From NCBI GenBank assembly GCA_964410675.1, contig CAYPIB010000058.1:1-16848 (forward strand): 16,848 nucleotides of DNA, in the 5' to 3' direction. The notes under the pieces were generated by a model. The model made no database searches. It was not told where the DNA came from and worked only from the letters and a program-made list of their open reading frames with translations. Every line of letters starts with the position of its first letter. Position 1 is the stretch's first letter. Origin of the DNA: RGIG3040 sp964410675 (GTDB lineage Bacteria > Bacillota > Clostridia > Lachnospirales > Lachnospiraceae). Positions 8,705 to 16,115 of the stretch are shown here, piece by piece. The translations under genes were made by a program, and so were the position numbers.

Positions 8705-8711
8705 TGGTAAT

Positions 8712-10964
8712 ATGAAGGTAAAGACAATGATACGGCAAAGGTGCAAACAAAACAAAGGATTCAGTTTAGTTGAACTATTAGTTGCAGTCGGCATATTGGG
8801 CGTTATCAGTATGATAGTTATGGGATTAATGCGGCAAGGCTCTCTTACGTATGAACGCACAAACTCCGAAACTGATATTCAACAGGAAGTACAGATTATT
8901 GCTAATAATTTAACGGAACGCATTGTAGACTGTAACTCAAACATAAGGTTTTATGAAAATCCTACGAATACAATATTAGGTCTGCCGGATGCAGGTTATA
9001 CAAGTGTCCTTCATATTATGAATGAAAAAGATCATACGGTCATTGTTTTTAATGAAGATAAAAATCGTTTGTTTTTTAATACGTCTAAAGCAACAGGAAT
9101 GGATGCTGATAATAAACCAATCTTTGAGGCGCTCCTTGAAAGTAATCAAGAAGTGCTTGCTAATAATGTCTATGATTTTTCTGTTGATACTTCCAGAGTC
9201 GATGAAGGAAGAATTATTGAGTTTACCATTGGGTACAAGATTAGAGGAAGAGAATATCAGGGAAGTTATCAGGTACACCTTCGCAATGGTGTTACAGTAA
9301 GTGACAGATCACCGGGTCCCGGAAAAGGTAAGCCGGTAATTACATCGGTTGTTGTGAGCCCTAAATATGCTTATATGTCCGTAAAGGGTAACGGTACATC
9401 TTTTAATACGAATGTATTCACTGCAACAGTGAAGGGATTAGGTATTGTTCAGCAGGATGTTGATTGGAAGATATCAGCTGATTCGAATAAGCTTACCAAT
9501 GTTGCATTAAGTCCAATCGGAACGCAGATGGCTGAGCTTGTGCAGGGTGCGGAAGTTGATTCAAATAAGGTGCCGCTTCAAATGGATTCTTCAGTTAAAA
9601 GCTTTAAGGTGACGGCAACGTCTAAAGTAAATACAGCTAAGTCAGGGTATGCTACTGTTCTTGTTAAAAAATTAATCAGTGTCAAGGTTTCGCCGATAAA
9701 TGAACTTGTATTAAAAAATTCAAGAGGCTTAGTTTCTGTACTTAGAAATTCTAAAGTAGATTTTCAGGCTATTCTTGATTATTGGAATTTAACGGCGGCA
9801 GAAAAGGGAGTTAAATGGTTGCTGGAGTACAGAACTTATGATACAAATACAGGCAAACCTACAGCTTGGAGAAACAATCCAGATCAAAATTTAGCTGTTA
9901 TGAGCGGCTCCTCCTTGATTGTAAAAGCAAATGCCGGTGATCAGCATGAATTTAGAATTACTGCAGTTTCAACCTTTGACGATACTATATTTGGGACCTA
10001 TGAATTAGGAGTGGCTGCGAATGCGTCAACATATACAGATGGAATTGTACGTGGCGCTGATATGGACTTTAAAAAATATTTTTCAATAAACCGACCCAAT
10101 GAATTGAATGATAACAATGGTGTTGATTATATTAAGTCAGTCAAGTTAATACAAGTATCGGATTATCCGGACTTTGCTGAATTTATAACATGTACAGAAG
10201 ATGGCGTTGTATATGTTGATTATGATGCTTATCACGATGGCGTTGATCCAAGCAGGCGAAGCAGTATCTTCTATAGAAATGGCTTTAATTTAACATTTGA
10301 GATTGTTTATGTAGATATTAACGGTAATGAGCAAACAAGGACTACGAACTTTCATTTTCCGGGAGTTGTAGTAGCCAAGGGTTCACCGGCTTCGTCAGAG
10401 ATATTAATGAGCAAGGGAAGTTCTCAGACAATAATTATGAAAACCGGTCATTATAATGTATCATCAGCTTCCTTGGTGGCGGGCTATATAGACGGCCAGA
10501 AAGTAACACAGACCGGTAATGAAAATTTGAATAATTATTTATCATGTGCGCTGATTCCAGCAGAAAATGGAAAAAGTATTTTAGGTACAAGGACAAATGC
10601 AGTTGAGAGTGCTAAATTTAATCTCGCGGCAAAATCAACAGGGAATAAAATGTGTCCGACCGGACCAATACCTGTGACTCTTTGCATTGATGATTGGTAT
10701 AATATTTCAAGTAAGACGGAAGGTTCTGTAACATACGATGTTTATATTTCAAATGTTGAGGGTGCCACCCAGTATATTCCGGGACCGGAAGCAACTGGAA
10801 CATACGTATTCCCAGGAACTGGTACTTTTAATATTAAGACAGTTAACGAGAAAACTGTTAAAGTTACATTCAAGAAAAGCAGCAATAACGTATATACCCT
10901 TGAGTATAATAACAATACGTATACGTATGACTCTGTATATAAATACTGGAAATCGGCGGCATAA
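8712..10964 (+). CDS. PilW/GspJ-like minor pilin fused to Ig-like domains
   Basis: A 750-residue minor pilin. The leader MKVKTMIRQRCKQNKG ends in Gly. The mature start is FSLVELLVAVGILGVISMIV with Glu5. The helix continues to QQEVQIIANNLTERIVDC, a pattern typical of PilW/GspJ-type proteins, whose pilin fold occupies about 17-195. A Pro/Gly hinge (SDRSPGPGKGKP, 197-208) leads to two tandem beta-sandwich segments at about 208-318 and 320-436. These look Ig-like, with openings such as ITSVVVSPKYAYMSV and ISVKVSPINELVLK that resemble bacterial Ig-like group 2 repeats. Further beta-rich sequence follows to about 690. A small C-terminal module (about 695-750) is rich in Tyr and Asn. The layout suggests a pilin shaft carrying an adhesive or spacer stalk at the pilus tip. 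The Ig assignment is by pattern, not by a profile search. Confidence 0.87.
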   Translation: MKVKTMIRQRCKQNKGFSLVELLVAVGILGVISMIVMGLMRQGSLTYERTNSETDIQQEVQIIANNLTERIVDCNSNIRFYENPTNTILGLPDAGYTSVLHIMNEKDHTVIVFNEDKNRLFFNTSKATGMDADNKPIFEALLESNQEVLANNVYDFSVDTSRVDEGRIIEFTIGYKIRGREYQGSYQVHLRNGVTVSDRSPGPGKGKPVITSVVVSPKYAYMSVKGNGTSFNTNVFTATVKGLGIVQQDVDWKISADSNKLTNVALSPIGTQMAELVQGAEVDSNKVPLQMDSSVKSFKVTATSKVNTAKSGYATVLVKKLISVKVSPINELVLKNSRGLVSVLRNSKVDFQAILDYWNLTAAEKGVKWLLEYRTYDTNTGKPTAWRNNPDQNLAVMSGSSLIVKANAGDQHEFRITAVSTFDDTIFGTYELGVAANASTYTDGIVRGADMDFKKYFSINRPNELNDNNGVDYIKSVKLIQVSDYPDFAEFITCTEDGVVYVDYDAYHDGVDPSRRSSIFYRNGFNLTFEIVYVDINGNEQTRTTNFHFPGVVVAKGSPASSEILMSKGSSQTIIMKTGHYNVSSASLVAGYIDGQKVTQTGNENLNNYLSCALIPAENGKSILGTRTNAVESAKFNLAAKSTGNKMCPTGPIPVTLCIDDWYNISSKTEGSVTYDVYISNVEGATQYIPGPEATGTYVFPGTGTFNIKTVNEKTVKVTFKKSSNNVYTLEYNNNTYTYDSVYKYWKSAA

Positions 10965-10987
10965 ATCGGGAAGGCATGGAGAGGGAT

Positions 10988-13900
10988 ATGAAGAATTGGA
11001 AAAATAGCAGGCTAATTAAAATATTGAGTACAGTTACTGCCTTGGCGATAGTTGCAGTAATAGTAATAGTTTCAGTACACTCTGATGTGAGTGAAGTAGA
11101 AGCTAAGACGAATATATTTAAACGTATGACAGATGCCTATCAAAATAAAAATAGTTTTAAGATTCTTGAAGTAGTACCTACGAATGAAGAGAATGCGAAT
11201 GAAGAGATAGGTTATTTCATGCGCGGCAGTATGCAGGAACAAATGAGTGATTACTATAACGTATCAAAAGCACAGTCAATTGGGTCAATGCAGGCAGCGG
11301 ATGGAGTTGGTCTGCAGAATCTTTTAACAATGAGAGACTATGGACTTATTAAAGAAGCAAATCAGGATAGTGCTAAGTTTGGTTTGATTTCTGATAATCC
11401 GGTTTATTCTGATTTTGCAACGTTTGCTTATAATAAGAAAAATGATTATACCGAGGTAGGATACCAGCTTGTATACGGTAAATATATTTTTAGCTCTGCA
11501 AATACGGGAGGCTATCGATTAAAGGATGGCTATACTATTGATGACAATGGCATTATTTACCGGGCAACGGTCAGTGAAAATACAATTCCGCCTGTGAGCG
11601 GTAATGAAGCGCCGAAAAAATCGGTCAATCATGCTAGACGTAACAGCAGTGCAAGAACAGAACCAATAAAAACTCTTAATAATACTGTGTTAACAGAGCT
11701 GGCTGAAGTTGCTACAGCAAATGTTGATGATACTGATGAAGACGATGAAGGAGAAGTTTTTGTAGTTGATGAAGAAGATACTTCGGATGATAACAAAAAG
11801 GAACCTGACAATCCAAAGGAAACGGATAATACTGATAAAACGCTTCCCAATAATGAAGACACAAATCAATCAGAAAGTGATGGTTTGCCGGAAGAAAATA
11901 CTTCGGCAATCGATGCAAGCAGTACAGATATTGCGAATACAAAAGAGATGCAGGGTGTCGAGGAAGGTACAAACTATTCTGACTTTGAACCGGTTGATTT
12001 TGGAAACCCATTTAATAAAGCATTACCGGAAGGGGTAGAACAAGCAACAGACGGTAAAGGTAATCTTCGATTTGAAAAAGATAATACCGGAAATTATTTC
12101 GGATATGAATCAAAAAAGCTTTATTATTATAATGGCGGAAATAATAAATACCGTAATGGCAATTGGTTCAATGAATTTGTTTTTGGTGACAGCAAAAAAA
12201 ATATTTCTTATACAATTGATACTAAGGCTGCATCTTCTATTACTGCCGGTGATATGAAGAACTATGACTTAATTTATATTTCTGGTACGAAGGGCAGTTT
12301 TGAGGCAGTAAATGAAGATTTAAGTGTGGATGCGGCAATTGAATTATATAATAGAGTCATTAGTGATACACATCAGGCTGTTATAATGGATTATGGCTTA
12401 ATTGATAATCAGACACTGCAAGATCAAATTACAGCTTCCACATGTACTAATATTGATAAACTTGCCCTTTTATTATGGCAAAGTGATCAAAAACAGCAAG
12501 TTACAACAGATAATGGCTTCCAAATAGAAGATGAAGATGATATAGTGACCAAGCTTTTAAGTTGGGACAGCGTAACGGTTGAAGCATGGCTGGCACTTTC
12601 TCATTCTTCCAATATTGCGGGCGGATATGGCAATTTTGTTAGTGGCAGTGTCTATGTTTATAATCATATGATGCAATATTTTTCCGGCAGCAAGGTACAA
12701 ATTGATGCATACGATTTCTTTGGCAATGGTGATTTTATTGTTCCGTATATCGACTCGGTTATTGTAAATGGATTTGCAAACGTAGAATATTCGGTAAAAA
12801 TAAATAATACGAATAATCCGAATGCGAAAATGAGTGAGGCAATTACACCAGCTGTTATTGTACAGTATATTTTAACTTATGATGGATCAGAATCCACGTT
12901 AGTTAAGAGTAATATTTCGGTACTGGAAATTCAGCCGTGCAGAGATTTTTCATACAATACTTCCTATGGTTCTGAAAGCTACGAAGAATTAAAAAACAGC
13001 TCCAATGCTTTTGCTTTAACAGCAGTTGCAAACAGAAAACAGTTTATATTAGACTGCTTGGGTGAGCCATTTACTGAAGAAGGAAAAGTAAATGAAACAA
13101 ATGCAGCAATGGTTACGTTTACGAGTATGACAATCGATGAATTTATTTGTCATACGGAAAAGCTTTCAGAAATATATGATGTTATTTATATAGGTTCTAA
13201 TTGTAGTAAAAATAAAGCTTATCCCGGAACAGCAACAGGGGAATATTATAAAACTCCTAACCAAGGTAGGGGTGGCGATACATCAAAACCTGCCCAAATT
13301 ACAGATTTTGTAGATGACCGCATGGATGGTATGGTCTATTATAATATTGGTGACACTACAAAAGTGCAAAGATATTCTTCTGAGTATGATTCACTTAAGG
13401 AGAAGTCCTCACTCTGGGGAACAATTAATGGGGAAGATGGGTCCTTTAGATTTGCAGCAAGAGATATTACGAAGGATAAAAAAATTGCACTGCTAAATTA
13501 TTTAAAGACCGGTTATCCGATTATTGTTGCGGGTGATTTAATGGCGACTGATTCTAATACTGGATTAAAGGTAATTAATCCGACTAAATACAGTGAAACA
13601 CAGAGACTGGATAGCCATGGATATGATCATGGCCGCATTGATAACTGCTCTGTCATGTATGAATTTTTTGAGGTAGCAATCGGACGAATTGAGATTAATC
13701 AAGGGTTGGCAGAAAATGCTAATTATTCTGCAGTAGGGTATGATAACTTATTCTCGATGGCAGATTTACAAAAGAGCGAAGGAACAGTTGGAAAGGTAAG
13801 CAAAGAAGAGGTTAATCAAGCAATTAATCAACCAAAGCTTGAGCTTAGTATTACTTCTAAGCCAACAGATTATGAATACATAACTGACAATAATGATACG

Positions 13901-15949
13901 ATTACTTCTATGACAACGCTGCAAAGAGATAGCAGCGGAAAATATATGCTGACATATGAGTTTTCCATAGACAATGTATCGGCAGACTCAAAAGAAAGTA
14001 ATATTTATAATGCGCATCTTTATATTGATGTTAACGCGGATGGTAAATTTTCTGAGACAGAGGAATTAGACGGAACGGTCATTACGAATGCCTTGACGGG
14101 TGAAGAAATCACATATGTGCCTACCATTACGGGAAATGCATATTCCTTAACAACAAATGTTTTATATAAGATGACAAGAGAGGTGCCGGATGGTTATCAA
14201 GGGGTGCTGCCATGGTGCTTAAGCGTTGCACTTGTGAGCAATGAAAATATTTCAGCGAGTGCGACCGGTTATACAGCAATTAAAGAAAGTGAAACAACAG
14301 CGGTACCGATTAAAATTTTACAGATTATGAATGAGAGTAACCATAATCTAAATCTGCAGTCAAGTATTTCGGGCGGATGGGATAATTTTGGACGCTATAT
14401 TAACCAACTAAAGACGTTGAATATGTTTGATATTCAGGTTACGTCAATTCCATTAGGTGAATATCGTAATAATACAAATTACTCTAGTAATTTACAAAAT
14501 TATGATATGTTAATATTAGGATTTTCAGATAATTACCGAGATATTGTAACGGATGGAACGGATTCTCAGCTGGCGGCAATGACAGCTTTGGAAAAGTATA
14601 TTGCCAGTGGTAAACCGGTACTTTTAACACATGACTTTATGGCTCATTACCCTATGTATACGGTTGTGCAGAGAATGAGAGGTCTGACCGGAATGGACCG
14701 TTATGGTGCGACGGATAAGACGAATCTTCCAGAAGTCAGTGCCGGCAAGAATTATACAACAATGCAGGATTCGGCAATTATGAATAAAATTAAAGCAAGC
14801 GGTAAAAGAGTTGCATATTTGCCAAATAGTAGTAAAAATACGATAGTAAAACATACCCAAGGACTTACGAACGCAATTATGACGCGATATAACAATATCG
14901 GGAAGAATAACTCGCGTTATGTGAATGCAGATTCTGTTAATAATTGGAACACTCATGTTGATGGAGAATTCCATGTAATTAAAGTAAATGAAGGACAGAT
15001 TACAAACTATCCATATAAGCTTCCGGATGTCTTTAAGGTTTCCACAACGCATCAGCAATATTTCCAATTGGATATGGAGACAGATCAGGATAACGATGGA
15101 AGCAGTGACGTTGTTGTATGGTATACATTAGGATATAATAGTAATGAAAATAAATATTCTAATAGTGTATACAATGTGACCCCTAAGGATGGCGTCAATA
15201 ATTTCTTTATTTACAACTGCGGTAATATTACCTATACCGGCAGCGGTCACTCAAGTAATTTGCCGAATGGCTCAAAGTATGAAGCACAGCTGTTTGTCAA
15301 TACAATGGTTGCTGCGTATAAAGCAGGAGTCCGATCACCGGTTATCAGCATGTATGAATCGAGTGATGTAACGAGTGACAAGATTACTAGTATTGCAGTT
15401 CCATATGATGAAGCAATCGGAAAAAATGCTACCAATACTAATTCCGCAGAATCATCTTTAATATTAAATGCCGATGGCTCATACAAATATCCTTTTGTTG
15501 ATTATACAAGCGCTGAGGCATCCAGGGTTTGGTTTAGAATTGCAGATCCAAACTTAGTAAAGGGTACAAAGACGATAGCAATTCGTTATTTAATGCGAGT
15601 TGAAACACCGGATAATGTAGCAGCTCCGCCACTGGGAGTTCAAAAAATTGTACTTGCAAATGGTGATGAAGTTTGGGTAAGAGAATTAAATATGCCAATC
15701 TATAATACAGACTTCTCGGAACAATATGATTATAATACATATCGTAACGATTTAAGATCAGGTACGATGTATGGTGTCAGATTGCCGATGAATCTGCTAA
15801 AAGAAGATACTGGTGAGTTTGCTCTTTATATAGAAGCACAGACGACGATTAAGAGTATTTCGATTACAGGTGATGTTACTGAAATTAAATCAAATCCGGC
15901 ATATACTTCCTTGAGTGTTACCAAAATGGATTTATTAAAATTAGATTAA
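10988..15949 (+). CDS. Giant pilus-linked surface protein with repeated amidotransferase-like modules
   Basis: This protein has about 1653 residues (1657 if the ATG at 10976 is used; numbering here uses the longer form). GGAG at 10978-10981 lies 6 bases before the ATG at 10988, which is why that start is preferred. The N-terminus is basic, then hydrophobic (about 16-34), then VEAK, so it is either a membrane anchor or a signal peptide cleaved near residue 43. There is no prepilin motif and no LPxTG. An Asp/Glu-rich linker spans about 205-345. Three related segments are visible. Each starts with a strand like FKILEVVP (61), ISVLEIQP (647) or IKILQIMN (1112), has a YD-hydrophobic strand (NYDLIYISG 429, IYDVIYIGS 733, NYDMLILGF 1175), and a strand ending in Asp (HQAVIMDYG, YPIIVAGDLM, KPVLLTHDFM). 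These recall class I glutamine-amidotransferase-like folds without an obvious Cys nucleophile. Residues 1339-1430 (EGQIT, THQQY, GNITYTGSGHS) recall DUF5057 proteins, from memory. A canonical EF-hand-type loop is at 1018-1029. The function is unknown. Confidence 0.8.
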   Translation: MKNWKNSRLIKILSTVTALAIVAVIVIVSVHSDVSEVEAKTNIFKRMTDAYQNKNSFKILEVVPTNEENANEEIGYFMRGSMQEQMSDYYNVSKAQSIGSMQAADGVGLQNLLTMRDYGLIKEANQDSAKFGLISDNPVYSDFATFAYNKKNDYTEVGYQLVYGKYIFSSANTGGYRLKDGYTIDDNGIIYRATVSENTIPPVSGNEAPKKSVNHARRNSSARTEPIKTLNNTVLTELAEVATANVDDTDEDDEGEVFVVDEEDTSDDNKKEPDNPKETDNTDKTLPNNEDTNQSESDGLPEENTSAIDASSTDIANTKEMQGVEEGTNYSDFEPVDFGNPFNKALPEGVEQATDGKGNLRFEKDNTGNYFGYESKKLYYYNGGNNKYRNGNWFNEFVFGDSKKNISYTIDTKAASSITAGDMKNYDLIYISGTKGSFEAVNEDLSVDAAIELYNRVISDTHQAVIMDYGLIDNQTLQDQITASTCTNIDKLALLLWQSDQKQQVTTDNGFQIEDEDDIVTKLLSWDSVTVEAWLALSHSSNIAGGYGNFVSGSVYVYNHMMQYFSGSKVQIDAYDFFGNGDFIVPYIDSVIVNGFANVEYSVKINNTNNPNAKMSEAITPAVIVQYILTYDGSESTLVKSNISVLEIQPCRDFSYNTSYGSESYEELKNSSNAFALTAVANRKQFILDCLGEPFTEEGKVNETNAAMVTFTSMTIDEFICHTEKLSEIYDVIYIGSNCSKNKAYPGTATGEYYKTPNQGRGGDTSKPAQITDFVDDRMDGMVYYNIGDTTKVQRYSSEYDSLKEKSSLWGTINGEDGSFRFAARDITKDKKIALLNYLKTGYPIIVAGDLMATDSNTGLKVINPTKYSETQRLDSHGYDHGRIDNCSVMYEFFEVAIGRIEINQGLAENANYSAVGYDNLFSMADLQKSEGTVGKVSKEEVNQAINQPKLELSITSKPTDYEYITDNNDTITSMTTLQRDSSGKYMLTYEFSIDNVSADSKESNIYNAHLYIDVNADGKFSETEELDGTVITNALTGEEITYVPTITGNAYSLTTNVLYKMTREVPDGYQGVLPWCLSVALVSNENISASATGYTAIKESETTAVPIKILQIMNESNHNLNLQSSISGGWDNFGRYINQLKTLNMFDIQVTSIPLGEYRNNTNYSSNLQNYDMLILGFSDNYRDIVTDGTDSQLAAMTALEKYIASGKPVLLTHDFMAHYPMYTVVQRMRGLTGMDRYGATDKTNLPEVSAGKNYTTMQDSAIMNKIKASGKRVAYLPNSSKNTIVKHTQGLTNAIMTRYNNIGKNNSRYVNADSVNNWNTHVDGEFHVIKVNEGQITNYPYKLPDVFKVSTTHQQYFQLDMETDQDNDGSSDVVVWYTLGYNSNENKYSNSVYNVTPKDGVNNFFIYNCGNITYTGSGHSSNLPNGSKYEAQLFVNTMVAAYKAGVRSPVISMYESSDVTSDKITSIAVPYDEAIGKNATNTNSAESSLILNADGSYKYPFVDYTSAEASRVWFRIADPNLVKGTKTIAIRYLMRVETPDNVAAPPLGVQKIVLANGDEVWVRELNMPIYNTDFSEQYDYNTYRNDLRSGTMYGVRLPMNLLKEDTGEFALYIEAQTTIKSISITGDVTEIKSNPAYTSLSVTKMDLLKLD

Positions 15950-15969
15950 TAATATACAATAAAAAGATA

Positions 15970-15999
15970 AAAAAGCAGGCTGATAAGGGCCTGCTTTTT
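15970..15999 (+). terminator. Intrinsic terminator ending the pilus operon
   Basis: A perfect inverted repeat pairs AAAAAGCAGGC (15970-15980) with GCCTGCTTTTT (15989-15999) around an 8-base loop. The GC core of six pairs followed by a T run is a textbook rho-independent terminator. It lies 20 bases after the stop codon of the giant gene. The A run on the left arm means it could also act on the minus strand, although no opposing gene is seen here. Confidence 0.93.
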
Positions 16000-16032
16000 A
16001 TTGGGGCTAATTCTAAAATATTAATAAAATCC

Positions 16033-16061
16033 TTTACAGCGTCATATTTTTAGTGTATAGT
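16033..16061 (+). promoter_or_regulatory. Sigma-A-type promoter for topA
   Basis: TTTACA at 16033-16038 and TATAGT at 16056-16061 are separated by 17 bases, the preferred spacing, and each differs from consensus at one position. The element sits between the operon terminator and topA, giving a leader of about 45-50 bases. Transcription would begin near 16068. No riboswitch or operator-like repeat is visible in the leader. Confidence 0.7.
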
Positions 16062-16115
16062 TTGAAACGATTACTTAAGGTCAAGTGTAAAATGAATGGT
16101 AAAGAGGGAAATTAA

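Noticed and set aside
8670..8711. Longer start (TTG at 8670) for the PilW-like gene
   Set aside because: No Shine-Dalgarno sequence precedes it, and the added residues do not resemble a prepilin leader. The ATG at 8712 has AGGAG at 7 bases.
10976..10987. ATG at 10976 as the start of the giant gene
   Set aside because: The nearest purine-rich sequence ends 1-4 bases before it, which is too close. The in-frame ATG at 10988 has GGAG at 6 bases. The difference is only four residues, so this is a preference and not a certainty.
11712..12038. Overlapping open frames on both strands across the acidic linker
   Set aside because: GAT/GAA-rich coding sequence lacks stops in other frames by composition. 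The products are low-complexity and not protein-like.
14624..15067. Antisense open frame of 147 codons inside the giant gene
   Set aside because: The plus strand encodes a continuous protein with family-like motifs here. The antisense product has no recognisable features and no ribosome binding site was noted.
15900..15949. LPxTG-type sorting signal at the end of the giant protein
   Set aside because: The C-terminus ends in VTKMDLLKLD with no LPxTG, hydrophobic segment or basic tail, so sortase anchoring is not supported.
16092..16115. Seven-codon open frame (MNGKEGN) whose stop abuts the topA start
   Set aside because: It lacks a ribosome binding site of its own and overlaps the topA Shine-Dalgarno sequence. 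A regulatory leader peptide is possible but unsupported.
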